From contig NC_013960.1 of the NCBI RefSeq assembly GCF_000024725.1, positions 3,582,001 through 3,646,000 on the forward strand: a stretch of DNA of 64,000 nucleotides, written 5' to 3'. The DNA is from Nitrosococcus halophilus Nc 4 (lineage in GTDB: Bacteria; Pseudomonadota; Gammaproteobacteria; Nitrosococcales; Nitrosococcaceae). Made by a program: the position numbers and the translations under genes. The notes under the pieces were generated by a model that saw only the letters and a program-made list of their open reading frames with translations, did no database searches and had not been told where the DNA came from. Of the stretch, positions 15,791 through 23,827 are shown in pieces; position 1 is the stretch's first letter, and every line of letters begins with the position of its first letter.

Positions 15791-16831
15791 ATGACAAAGT
15801 GTCATTTTGTTAGTGACAATGCAGCGGGTGTCCACCCAGAAGTCATGGCTATGATGGCAAAAGCCAGTCGCGGCCATGCCATTGCCTACGGCAACGATCC
15901 CTTCACAAAGCAGGCCCTGCAACTATTCAAGCAGCACTTTGGAACCCAGACGGAGACGTTTTTTGTGCTGACCGGGACCGCCGCCAATGTCATTGCGTTG
16001 CAAAGTGTCATGGCTTCTTTCGAGGCCGTTATTTGTGCTGACTGTGCCCACCTTCATCGGGATGAATGCGGTGCGCCGGAAAAATTCCTGGGATCAAAAG
16101 TGCTGGTCGCCAAAACCCATCAGGGTAAGCTCAGTGTGGAAACGGTTGCCCCCCTGTTGCGCGGCATGGATATTGTGCACCGCGCTCAACCAAAAGTGCT
16201 CTCCATTACCCAGTGCACAGAATGGGGGACCATTTATACCTCCGAAGAAATACAAACCTTGGCAGACTTTTGCCATGAGCATGGGTTACTGCTCCATATG
16301 GATGGCGCACGGTTGAGCAACGCGGCTGCCCGGCTGAATTTAAGCCTAAAAGAAATTACCGGGGACGTGGGAGTCGATCTGCTCTCCTTTGGCGGAACCA
16401 AAAATGGTCTGCTCGCGGCTGAGGCCATTGTTTTTTTTGATCCCGAGTTGGCAAAAAATGCCCCTTTCTACCGCAAGCAAGGCATGCATCTAGTCTCCAA
16501 AATGCGTTTTGTCTCGGCTCAGTTTTTAGCCCTTTTATCCGATGATCTTTGGAGGAGAAACGCCCAACATGCTAACGGGATGGCGGCGTTACTAGCAGAA
16601 AGGCTCGGGAATATCGCTCAGGTGGAGATCATCGCTCCCGTAGAAACCAATGGAGTATTTGCCCGTATCCCGTCCCCTTGGGTCCCCCGCTTGCAACAAC
16701 ATTATGCTTTTGCAGTTTGGGACCCTGCTAGCACGGTGGTCCGATGGATGACCTCATTTGATACGACGGCTGAGGAGGTACGGAATTTTGAACGAAAAAT
16801 CCAAGATGTGAGTGAGGAAAACCCGCGATAA
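15791..16831 (+). CDS. Low-specificity threonine aldolase (beta-eliminating lyase family)
   Basis: A 346-residue fold-type I PLP enzyme. The PLP lysine is in LLSFGGTKNGLLAAEA (about residue 204), the aspartate is in LLHMDGARLSNAAA (about 168-172), and the N-terminal FVSDNAAGVHPEV is the family's substrate segment. It would interconvert L-threonine or related beta-hydroxy amino acids with glycine and an aldehyde. Glycine is also the product of the divergent sarcosine oxidase, and the adjacent ALDH could oxidise the aldehyde. It begins 8 bases after the ALDH and overlaps the M20 gene by one base (TAATG). Confidence 0.9.
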   Translation: MTKCHFVSDNAAGVHPEVMAMMAKASRGHAIAYGNDPFTKQALQLFKQHFGTQTETFFVLTGTAANVIALQSVMASFEAVICADCAHLHRDECGAPEKFLGSKVLVAKTHQGKLSVETVAPLLRGMDIVHRAQPKVLSITQCTEWGTIYTSEEIQTLADFCHEHGLLLHMDGARLSNAAARLNLSLKEITGDVGVDLLSFGGTKNGLLAAEAIVFFDPELAKNAPFYRKQGMHLVSKMRFVSAQFLALLSDDLWRRNAQHANGMAALLAERLGNIAQVEIIAPVETNGVFARIPSPWVPRLQQHYAFAVWDPASTVVRWMTSFDTTAEEVRNFERKIQDVSEENPR

Positions 16832-17970
16832 TGCCAAACAACCCTACCCATTATCTCCCGATTCTGGAGAAACTGATTGGTTTTCCGACCATCTCCAGGG
16901 AAACCAATCTGCCGCTTATCGACTATAGCGAAGATTTCCTGAGCAGCCAGGGTTTTCAAACCCAACGCTTCTACAATGAGCAGGGAAATAAAGCGAATCT
17001 TATGGCCTGGATCGGACCCGAAAGGGACGGGGGTCTGATGCTGGCCGGACATACCGATGTGGTCCCGGTCGACCAACAGGATTGGACCACCGACCCCTTC
17101 CGCCTGACCGAAAAGAACGGACACCTGTATGGGCGGGGGACCTCGGATATGAAAGGTTTTCTGGCTTTGGCTTTGGAGGCGGCGGCCACTCTCGATAGCC
17201 GCCAGCTACAACGGCCCCTTTATTTATGTTTTACCTACGATGAGGAAATCGGTTGCGGAGGCGCGAAAGCGCTTATAGCCTATTTAAAAACCTTGTCTCC
17301 CTCTCCTCGGTTTGCTTTGATCGGTGAACCCACGGATTTAGCGTTGGTCACCGCCCATAAGGGCATTCAAATCACCACCACCCATATCAAAGGGAAACCG
17401 GCCCATTCAAGCTGTCCCCAGTTGGGCGCCAGTGCGATTGTATTCGCTTCCAAATTGATCGCCGCCCTGGAAGAGCTCCTGCCCCCCGAAGAAAATAGGG
17501 ATTTTAACCCCCCATCGGCCACCTTCAATGTGGGGACCATCCACGGCGGTACCGCCATCAACATTATCCCGGAACATTGTCAATTCGATTGGGAATGCCG
17601 CACCCTGCCCTCCCAAAACACGGCCCAGATCAATCAAGCATGGGAGCATTTGATCCATTCTCTGAGAAAACAAATACAGGACATTGAGGTGGAAAATCAT
17701 ATCAAGACCGCTGTTCCCGGGCTTAAATCCGGGATCAATCGGGAAATCGCCGCTTGGCTGAAGGAATTTCTGGAAGAGGGAAAAATCGGCACTGCCCCCT
17801 TTGTCACCGAAGCAGGACTCTATCAGCAAGCCGGTCTTCCCACTGTAGTCTGCGGCCCAGGCAGCATCCGGGAAGCCCATCAGCCTGACGAAAGCATCGC
17901 CATCCCTAGGATGGAAAATTATCGCGCTTTCCTTCATCAAGTAGTTGGGGATCTAGTAGAACAGAAGTAA
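16831..17970 (+). CDS. M20-family deacylase (acetylornithine deacetylase-like)
   Basis: A 379-residue zinc amidohydrolase of the ArgE/DapE type. The metal ligands appear as LAGHTDVVPVDQQDW (His/Asp), GRGTSDMKGFLALAL (bridging Asp), TYDEEIGCGGAKA (Glu-Glu) and the C-terminal GPGSIREAHQPDE (His). The dimerisation domain includes HKGIQITTTHIKGKPAHSS. The context is catabolic rather than arginine biosynthesis: it is coupled to the threonine aldolase by TAATG and followed by an M24 enzyme. An N-acetyl-diamino acid is a reasonable but unproven substrate. Confidence 0.88.
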   Translation: MPNNPTHYLPILEKLIGFPTISRETNLPLIDYSEDFLSSQGFQTQRFYNEQGNKANLMAWIGPERDGGLMLAGHTDVVPVDQQDWTTDPFRLTEKNGHLYGRGTSDMKGFLALALEAAATLDSRQLQRPLYLCFTYDEEIGCGGAKALIAYLKTLSPSPRFALIGEPTDLALVTAHKGIQITTTHIKGKPAHSSCPQLGASAIVFASKLIAALEELLPPEENRDFNPPSATFNVGTIHGGTAINIIPEHCQFDWECRTLPSQNTAQINQAWEHLIHSLRKQIQDIEVENHIKTAVPGLKSGINREIAAWLKEFLEEGKIGTAPFVTEAGLYQQAGLPTVVCGPGSIREAHQPDESIAIPRMENYRAFLHQVVGDLVEQK

Positions 17971-17972
17971 AG

Positions 17973-17998
17973 CGCCAGAGGACACGTCCCCTCTGGCG
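17973..17998 (+). promoter_or_regulatory. Intercistronic stem-loop between M20 and M24 genes
   Basis: CGCCAGAGG (17973-17981) pairs with CCTCTGGCG (17990-17998) around a short loop, in the 43-base gap between two genes of the same operon. No T-run follows, so it is more likely an RNA-processing or stability element than a full terminator. Confidence 0.55.
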
Positions 17999-18013
17999 GC
18001 AAAGGAAAATTAA

Positions 18014-19366
18014 ATGAGAATTTTGGCGGAACAGGAAATAGAAAAGAGGAATGGACAGGTGATGAGATTTTTTTCGGACAGGGAATTCGAAGAAAGAGTC
18101 CATCAGGTTCGGAAAAAAATGGCAGAGCGGAAGATTGATGCCGTCATTATTACCAATCCTGAAAACATTTACTATCTCACGGGCCTCAATCATCAAGGCT
18201 ATTTTGCCTATACCTCTTTGTTGTTGCCCCTCGACAAGGAACCTGTTCTGATCATCCGGGCGATGGAGAAAGCCATTATCGATGATATGGTAGTTCCCAC
18301 GGTAAAGTCCTACCTCTACTCAGACGGCATTGCCCCTTTGCCCAAGGCCAGACACCGGGACGAAGACCTCACCTTGAGCGCCCCCATGGAGGGTCCCGAG
18401 GCAGGCGGATTGCATCCCTGGTCCATGAGCTTAGGAGTCTCCATTCAAAGCGATGAAGAAGAGCTTAAGGATTATTCGGCGCCGGTGAAGGCCACCTGTC
18501 AAGCCCTCCGTCATTTAGGACTGACCTCTGCCCACGTGGCTTTTGAAAAAAGTAGTTCCTTTCTGCCCTACAAAATCGCGGAGGCCTTCGTGACCAAAAT
18601 GGCCGATGTGAAATGGTCTGACGCGGAGGATCTGGTCACCGAATGCCGGATTGTCCAATCCCCGGCCGAGTTGGAATGCACCCGAAAGGCTGCCGAAATT
18701 TCCGATGCCATGATGATGTCTGGGATTGCCATGGCCGGTCCCGGAGTCTCTAGCCGTAATGTGATGGGGGCCATCTATCAAACCATGATCCTACGGGGAG
18801 GCACCTATCCTGCCTTTGTCCCCCTGGTACGGTCCACCCGCACACTGTCCCACGAACATGGGACCTGGGACGAATGGAACGCAAACATATTACAGGACGA
18901 AGATCTTTTGTTTCTGGAAATGGCCGGCTGTTACTGGCGTTATCATGCGCCCATTGGACGCCTGGTGCATATTGGGAAAATCTCACCGAAGGCAGAAAAA
19001 GCCTATGAGACCTGTCTAGAAGCCTTATATCGTGCAGCAGAAGCCTTAAAACCGGGCGTCACCGCCGATTCCGTCTATAAAGCCTGGCAGCGGCGTGTGG
19101 ATAGAGCGGGATTGTCCCACTACCGCCGCCATCACTGTGGCTATATTGTGGGTATTGGGTTCCCTCCAAGTTGGTCAGGTTCCGGTATCCCCAAGGGGTT
19201 ACGGGAAGGCTCTAACATGATTATTCAAAAAGGTATGGTTTTTCACCTTATGTCCTGGCTGCTGCGAACGGGAGAAGGCGACGCCTTTTTCTCCGATACG
19301 GTCGTGGTGACGGACAAGGGGGGCGAATTTCTCACCAGGACTCCGCGGGAGCTCGATGTGCGTTAG
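18014..19366 (+). CDS. M24-family hydrolase, creatinase/ectoine-hydrolase-like
   Basis: A 450-residue 'pita-bread' protein. The N-terminal creatinase domain contains RKIDAVIITNPENIYYLTG. The C-terminal M24 domain has the motif HHCGYIVGIGFPPSW at about 373-387, seen in ectoine hydrolases and their relatives. The five metal ligands of true aminopeptidases are not conserved: the usual Asp-Asp stretch reads LFLEMAGCYWRYHAPIGR and the glutamate stretch reads VFHLMSWLL. As in creatinase and ectoine hydrolase, a metal-free amidohydrolase is likely. ATG 18014 has AAAGGA upstream; ATG 18062 (MRFFSDREF) is an alternative start. It is last in the ALDH operon. Confidence 0.8.
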   Translation: MRILAEQEIEKRNGQVMRFFSDREFEERVHQVRKKMAERKIDAVIITNPENIYYLTGLNHQGYFAYTSLLLPLDKEPVLIIRAMEKAIIDDMVVPTVKSYLYSDGIAPLPKARHRDEDLTLSAPMEGPEAGGLHPWSMSLGVSIQSDEEELKDYSAPVKATCQALRHLGLTSAHVAFEKSSSFLPYKIAEAFVTKMADVKWSDAEDLVTECRIVQSPAELECTRKAAEISDAMMMSGIAMAGPGVSSRNVMGAIYQTMILRGGTYPAFVPLVRSTRTLSHEHGTWDEWNANILQDEDLLFLEMAGCYWRYHAPIGRLVHIGKISPKAEKAYETCLEALYRAAEALKPGVTADSVYKAWQRRVDRAGLSHYRRHHCGYIVGIGFPPSWSGSGIPKGLREGSNMIIQKGMVFHLMSWLLRTGEGDAFFSDTVVVTDKGGEFLTRTPRELDVR

Positions 19367-19412
19367 CGGTCGGTTTCGCGTGGCTCAACCGGTCCCACGA
19401 GCCGGCAAGTAG

Positions 19413-19499
19413 CGTGCGCTGTGCGCACGAAGAGGCTGGGAAAGCCAATTCCTCAAAACTTCCGTTGGGATACTTACTCCCTCCCAAGAGAGGAGGGAG
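19413..19499. terminator. Two stem-loops after the catabolic operon
   Basis: CGTGCGC-TGT-GCGCACG at 19413-19429 and CTCCCTCC/GGAGGGAG at 19477-19499 are perfect small hairpins in the gap between the M24 gene and the convergent peptide gene. Neither has a long T-run. The first resembles the GTGCGC palindromes dispersed in many proteobacterial genomes. Confidence 0.4.
19451..19480. repeat. Short dispersed repeat, copy 1 (CCTCAAAACTTCCG)
   Basis: CCTCAAAACTTCCG is identical at 19451-19464 and 27809-27822, with weaker similarity for about 15 bases more. Both copies lie just 3' of an operon end on the plus strand. Confidence 0.4.
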
Positions 19500-19559
19500 A
19501 GTTCTCAACATCAGACTAATGGGGGAAGTAAACAGGCCAAGATTGAATTTTCATTGCCT

Positions 19560-19847
19560 TTAAGCTGCGGGTAAGTTAATGGTGTTAATGCTGTCCTCGT
19601 CCAAGGACACATTAGCGCCGGCAGAGTCGATGATGCTAACTACCTGATTTTGGTTCACGATCTGAATTTGATCTGCAAAGTACTGGTTAACCCGGAAATG
19701 CTGGTTGACTTGTAAAGGAAACCCCCTTTGGCCTCCCTGGCGGTAGGGAACAATCCAACCCCACAGCCAACCGCCACGTATCGCAGCCCGCTCCTGGGGA
19801 TCCAAAGTTCTGCTTTCATTCAAATCTCTGATAGTAATGGTTGCCAT
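19560..19847 (-). CDS. Double-glycine-leader peptide precursor (putative bacteriocin/RiPP-like)
   Basis: A 95-residue precursor starting at ATG 19847, with AGGAGAA 7-8 bases upstream. The leader MATITIRDLNESRTLDPQER ends in AAIRGG at residues 21-26, matching the widespread 'DL..S..LD..A...(I/V)RGG' leaders cut after Gly-Gly by C39 peptidase-containing exporters. The rest, about 69 residues, begins WLWGWIVPYRQGGQRG. It then becomes rich in Gln, Asn and Val (VNQHFRVNQYFADQIQIVNQ) and ends with an acidic segment. No exporter or modification enzyme is adjacent, so it would depend on a system encoded elsewhere. The role is not known. Confidence 0.7.
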   Translation of the reverse strand: MATITIRDLNESRTLDPQERAAIRGGWLWGWIVPYRQGGQRGFPLQVNQHFRVNQYFADQIQIVNQNQVVSIIDSAGANVSLDEDSINTINLPAA

Positions 19848-19889
19848 TAATTTTCTCCTGCTCGATAAACCAGCCCAATTTTTATCCAA

Positions 19890-20223
19890 AATGATGCATA
19901 AAGCGCACCATGACAGGAGGATAGAAAGCTAAATCATAACAAAGGCCTGATCTATATAACCTTATCTTTTGTGCATTAATTTTCTTCTTCCTCTAAAAGG
20001 AGCCCTGTTACCACAAAATGTGGGATTTTAAATAAATTCGGCAACTGAATTTGTTGGGAAAAAACTACCATTTCTGTCCTTCTTTCTCAAGAAACCAACC
20101 AAACGTAACGTAATATAAGGATAAATTTGAGGATCCTCTGGAATCTCTGCCGAGGATAAAAACCCAGGAGTCTTGTTAAGACTCCCCGACGAAGAGTAAC
20201 CTTATAATAACTTTATTTTGAAC
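19890..20223. other. Noncoding region between the peptide gene and the csp promoter
   Basis: AT-rich and without a plausible gene. It contains a small perfect hairpin, GGAGTCTT-GTT-AAGACTCC, at 20167-20185. The promoter of the minus-strand peptide gene should lie in its left part. Confidence 0.5.
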
Positions 20224-20252
20224 TTGTAATTGTCCCCTTTGTCTCCTATGAT
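20224..20252 (+). promoter_or_regulatory. Sigma-70 promoter and long leader of the cold-shock gene
   Basis: TTGTAA (20224-20229) and TATGAT (20247-20252) are spaced by 17 bases. Transcription would begin near 20259, giving a 5' untranslated leader of about 165 bases before the csp start. Long leaders of this size are characteristic of cspA-type cold-shock mRNAs. Confidence 0.6.
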
Positions 20253-20424
20253 ACAAAGCGCTAGAGTATTAAGGATCGCGTTTTCGTGTTAGCGTAGTAG
20301 TTTTTGTTTTTCCTTCCGAATTCATATCTGCTCCAACTCGTTCGCCCTGCAATACTCAGTTCTACCCACTGACATTTCCAACGAGAGTGTCAGGCAGATA
20401 CATCATTTTTTTTGAGAGTTTTCT

Positions 20425-20634
20425 ATGTCAGAACAGCAGACAGGAACCGTAAAATGGTTCAATGATTCAAAGGGTTATGGATTTATACAGCGGGAAAGCG
20501 GTGGTGATTTATTTGTGCACTACCGTTCCATCGTTGGTCAAGGTCACAGAACCCTCAAGGAAGGTCAACAGGTTAGCTTTGTTGAAGTACAAGGCCATAA
20601 AGGTCCTCAAGCCGACAATGTTATTGTTTTATAA
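20425..20634 (+). CDS. Cold-shock protein, CspA family
   Basis: A single cold-shock domain of 69 residues that binds single-stranded RNA/DNA. RNP1 is KGYGFIQ and RNP2 is DLFVHY, within the canonical [17 protein letters not shown] opening. The usual FVHFSAI reads FVHYRSI. It is followed by a terminator-like hairpin and then an RRM protein gene and a DEAD-box helicase, a combination suited to RNA remodelling in the cold. Confidence 0.95.
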   Translation: MSEQQTGTVKWFNDSKGYGFIQRESGGDLFVHYRSIVGQGHRTLKEGQQVSFVEVQGHKGPQADNVIVL

Positions 20635-20653
20635 TAAATAATATCCCTTTTGG

Positions 20654-20686
20654 AAGAGGCCGGCTCTGGGAGCCGGCTTCTTCTTC
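20654..20686 (+). terminator. Terminator or attenuator after csp
   Basis: GCCGGCT (20659-20665) and AGCCGGC (20671-20677) form the core, extended outward by AAGAG/CTTCTT pairing to about 12 bp with one G-T pair. A TTCTTC-type pyrimidine tail follows. It lies 20 bases after the csp stop and before the RRM gene. Confidence 0.7.
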
Positions 20687-20712
20687 CCCCCTACTTTTCT
20701 CAGAGAGGCTCA

Positions 20713-20988
20713 ATGATCACACTTTTTGTGCGTGGTTTGCCCGCAAGTACAACCGAGGAGAGCCTTACCGCTTTGTTCGCTGATTACGGTACCGTGCGCT
20801 CTTTGACTCTACGTAAAGATTTATTCACTGGCCAAGCACGTGGCACCGCTCTAATCGATATGGAAGGTCATGAAGCCCGCGCTGCTATAGCGGCGTTGGA
20901 CGGTTCTGAGTTCCAAGGCCGCACCATTTTTGTGGGCCAGAGTAAAGAGAAAAAACGACGCGGCCGCGGTGGCAGGCGCCGCCGCTAA
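20713..20988 (+). CDS. RNA-recognition-motif (RRM) RNA-binding protein
   Basis: A 91-residue protein with one RRM: RNP2 is LFVRGLP at residues 4-10 and the RNP1 region reads GQARGTALIDM near 43-53. The C-terminal tail KEKKRRGRGGRRRR is strongly basic, like the Gly/Arg tails of the cyanobacterial Rbp-type cold-regulated proteins. ATG 20713 begins exactly at the RRM first strand; the frame is open further upstream but that part covers the terminator. It is flanked by csp and a DEAD-box helicase gene. Confidence 0.88.
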   Translation: MITLFVRGLPASTTEESLTALFADYGTVRSLTLRKDLFTGQARGTALIDMEGHEARAAIAALDGSEFQGRTIFVGQSKEKKRRGRGGRRRR

Positions 20989-21098
20989 CTTGTTATTTAA
21001 CTCCTAAACACCTCCACGGGTTTGGGCAGAATTCCCAATACCTGGACGGTGCCCCATTTGCTTTTTACCGAATATTTAGATTACCAGGATTTTATTAC

Positions 21099-22613
21099 AT
21101 GGCATCTTCTCCAGAAGCCCTATCTTTTGATGGCTTTGCTATCAGCGCCCCTATTCTGCAAGCCATCAAACAGGTAGGGTACGAAACCCCTACCCAGATT
21201 CAAGCAAGGGCAATCCCTCATCTTTTAGCAGGCTGTGACCTCATGGGGCAGGCCCAAACCGGCACGGGTAAAACCGCAGCATTTGCTATTCCTATTTTGA
21301 ACCGACTGGCATTGACGCGGAAAGAGCCCCAAGCGCTGGTGTTAGTTCCAACGCGGGAGCTCGCCATTCAAGTGGCAGAGGCATTCCAAACCTATGCCCG
21401 GTATCTGGAAGACTTTCGTGTCCTTCCCATTTACGGCGGCCAATCCATGGGAAATCAGTTGCGCCAACTGAAACGGGGCGTTCACGTCATCGTAGGGACC
21501 CCAGGCAGAATTATGGATCACCTGCGGCGCAAAAGTCTGCTCCTAGATAAGTTGACGACGGTAGTCTTAGACGAAGCCGATGAAATGCTAAAAATGGGGT
21601 TTATCGAAGATGTGGAGTGGATTCTGGGACAAATGCCTGCGAAGCGGCAGACGGCACTTTTTTCCGCAACCATGCCGAGTTCCGTTCGTCATATCGCAAG
21701 CCGCCACTTGCATAGCCCCCATGATATAAAAATTAAGGGAAAAACCGCCTCCCTCCCCGCCATCAATCAGCGCTATTGCCTAGTCTCCGATTTTCATAAA
21801 TTAGATGCGCTTACCCGGATGCTAGAGGTGGAAGAATATGATGCCACGATTATCTTTGTTCGCACCAAGATTGCGACGGAAGAGCTGGCAAAAAAGCTGT
21901 CGGCACGGGGCTATGCGGCAGCAGCACTGAATGGGGATATGGCCCAGGCGCAGCGGGAAAAGGTCGTCGGACAGCTCAAAAAAAATACTCTCGACATCAT
22001 TGTCGCCACTGATGTGGCCGCCCGTGGCTTGGATGTGAAGCGAATCAGCCATGTCGTCAATTACGACATTCCCTACGATACCGGGACTTATATCCACCGT
22101 ATTGGCCGTACGGGTCGCGCAGGCCGCACCGGGACAGCCACCCTGTTCGTTGCCCCCCGCGAACGGCGGATGTTGAGCGCTATCAAAAAAGTAACGGGAC
22201 AACCCCTTTATGAAATGCCATTACCCAGTCACCAGAAAATCATAGACCGGCGTATTGAACAATTTAAACAACAGGTTATGGGAACCTTGGAAAGGGAAGA
22301 TCTGGCTGAATTCCGCCACTTGGTGCAACAATGGGTTGAACAGGAAAATCTCTCCCCGTTGGATGTAGCCGCGGCATTGACCTATTCCATGCAACGCGAA
22401 CGTCCGTTAGTCAAGCCTCCGCTAGCGGAATCGGCTAACCATGATAAAGCACTTCAGCGGCCGGTTAAGAAAAAGGCCAAAAAAATGTCCGCTTTAAAGA
22501 CAACAAGAAGAAGCGAGACAAAAAACAAGAAATTCCATAAAAAGACGATCAAAAAACAAAAAGATTTTCGTCATTCTTATTTCAACAACAGCCACCACCT
22601 TTCCACCCCCTAG
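21099..22613 (+). CDS. DEAD-box RNA helicase (DeaD/CsdA-like)
   Basis: A 504-residue ATP-dependent RNA helicase. The Q motif is around GYETPTQIQ, motif I is AQTGTGKTAA, motif Ia is PTRELAIQV, motif II is VLDEADEML, motif III is SATMP, motif V is DVAARGLDV and motif VI is HRIGRTGRAGRTG. The region after residue ~370 is poorly conserved and ends in a lysine-rich tail (KKKAKKMSALKTTRR). It lacks the full RNA-binding domain of E. coli DeaD. With csp and the RRM gene it forms a cold-adaptation cluster. Confidence 0.93.
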   Translation: MASSPEALSFDGFAISAPILQAIKQVGYETPTQIQARAIPHLLAGCDLMGQAQTGTGKTAAFAIPILNRLALTRKEPQALVLVPTRELAIQVAEAFQTYARYLEDFRVLPIYGGQSMGNQLRQLKRGVHVIVGTPGRIMDHLRRKSLLLDKLTTVVLDEADEMLKMGFIEDVEWILGQMPAKRQTALFSATMPSSVRHIASRHLHSPHDIKIKGKTASLPAINQRYCLVSDFHKLDALTRMLEVEEYDATIIFVRTKIATEELAKKLSARGYAAAALNGDMAQAQREKVVGQLKKNTLDIIVATDVAARGLDVKRISHVVNYDIPYDTGTYIHRIGRTGRAGRTGTATLFVAPRERRMLSAIKKVTGQPLYEMPLPSHQKIIDRRIEQFKQQVMGTLEREDLAEFRHLVQQWVEQENLSPLDVAAALTYSMQRERPLVKPPLAESANHDKALQRPVKKKAKKMSALKTTRRSETKNKKFHKKTIKKQKDFRHSYFNNSHHLSTP

Positions 22614-22634
22614 CCTCCCAACAGGCGGGCAAAC

Positions 22635-22662
22635 CCCGGACCCGGCCAGCAGCGGGTCCGGG
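22635..22662. terminator. Hairpin between convergent genes
   Basis: CCCGGACCCG (22635-22644) pairs perfectly with CGGGTCCGGG (22653-22662) around an 8-base loop. It sits between the ends of the helicase gene and the multicopper oxidase gene and probably terminates both, although neither side has a strong T-run. Confidence 0.6.
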
Positions 22663-22681
22663 CCGGTAGAAATAATGGCCT

Positions 22682-23788
22682 TCAAGGCACAATTTGGTAG
22701 GTTGTACTCATCCCTGCCTCGATATGGTCAGCAACATGGCAGTGGTATAGCCACTCCCCAGGATTATCGGCCTCCATATCGGCCGTAATCATCGAGGCAG
22801 GCAATAATTCCAACACATCCGTCCGTCGCGCCACATGGGGCGCCCCCACCCATACCGTTTCGCCATGCCAGTGGGGGGTATGGAGATCCACTTCATTGCC
22901 CATCCCAAGCACATGCCAACGCACCCGTTCACCTTGCTTTGCAACCAATCCGGGGAGATTTCCAAAAACATATCCATTGATGCCATGCATAAGCCCCGCC
23001 TCTTCACCTCCCTGCTTATCGAAAATAAAGAAAGCTGTCACGAACTCCTGATCCACATCCCTCGGGCTGCCATCCTGATTAGCCATGCCATAACGGGTGA
23101 TAATAATAGGACCTAGAAGACCGGCATTGGTGTCGGCAGGCGTATCCACGTGGGAGTGGTACCACCATACTTTTGAAGACGGATCACCGCTGGCGGGTCC
23201 GCTGTCTTCATCGGCGATCCAGGTATAATCAAAGCATTCACCGGCAGGAATACGGGCTCCTGCTCCTGGGAGAGTGTCGGTCGAATTCACCCCAAAATAG
23301 GGAGCGCCCTCGTCATCTTTCCTATACCGCAGGCCATGGGGGTGCATGCTGTAGGTACCGTTTGCGGTCTGATTGCAAAAATGAACCTTGACGGTGTCGC
23401 CCACCTCCGCGCGGATAATAGGCCCCAAAATACCCAGCCACTCAGGTTGAGGTTTAAGGGTGGTAAAAGTTTCATCCGTGTACTCTACGTAGCGAACTGC
23501 TGGAAAAGTATGGCTATTTGCCCACGGCTCTGGCAAAGAACAGGGATTTTGTCGATCCGAACAATGGAGGAGATTTTGATCAGTGGGCGCAAAATCCCAT
23601 TCCATCTCTTGGGCCGCGATGTAATAATGCCGAACGGTACCTGCTCCGGGAGCAGGACCCGCCGAACTTCCTCTGAAAAAAGGTGAGAGCTGGAACCAAT
23701 GGCTGGCGTCATTCCCACTGACAGGCAGCGACCCTAGCAGCAACAGGCCCCCTAACAGAGCCCCCCCTGGTTTGATATGAAATACCAT
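22682..23788 (-). CDS. Exported two-domain multicopper oxidase (ceruloplasmin/hephaestin-like)
   Basis: A 368-residue precursor with a signal peptide (hydrophobic stretch about residues 8-24). The four copper motifs are present: SMHPHG, KVWWYHSHVDTP, LHTPHWHGE and the C-terminal YHCHVADHIEAGM. EYTDETFTTL and EWLGILGPIIRAEVGDTV resemble vertebrate ceruloplasmin/hephaestin. Two cupredoxin domains in about 370 residues suggest a trimeric two-domain laccase like those of ammonia oxidisers. It may be a ferroxidase or an oxidase of copper, phenolic or nitrogen compounds in the periplasm. A Fur-like box lies upstream. Confidence 0.9.
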   Translation of the reverse strand: MVFHIKPGGALLGGLLLLGSLPVSGNDASHWFQLSPFFRGSSAGPAPGAGTVRHYYIAAQEMEWDFAPTDQNLLHCSDRQNPCSLPEPWANSHTFPAVRYVEYTDETFTTLKPQPEWLGILGPIIRAEVGDTVKVHFCNQTANGTYSMHPHGLRYRKDDEGAPYFGVNSTDTLPGAGARIPAGECFDYTWIADEDSGPASGDPSSKVWWYHSHVDTPADTNAGLLGPIIITRYGMANQDGSPRDVDQEFVTAFFIFDKQGGEEAGLMHGINGYVFGNLPGLVAKQGERVRWHVLGMGNEVDLHTPHWHGETVWVGAPHVARRTDVLELLPASMITADMEADNPGEWLYHCHVADHIEAGMSTTYQIVP

Positions 23789-23802
23789 GACAACCCCCTA
23801 TT

Positions 23803-23827
23803 TATAATAATAATAATTCTCATTAAT
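23803..23827 (-). promoter_or_regulatory. Fur-like operator upstream of the multicopper oxidase
   Basis: Read on the minus strand, AATTAATGAGAATTATTATT contains the TGAGAATNATT core common in Fur sites. It lies 15-40 bases before the ATG at 23788. Iron control would fit a ceruloplasmin-like ferroxidase. It is a sequence match by eye only. Confidence 0.5.
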
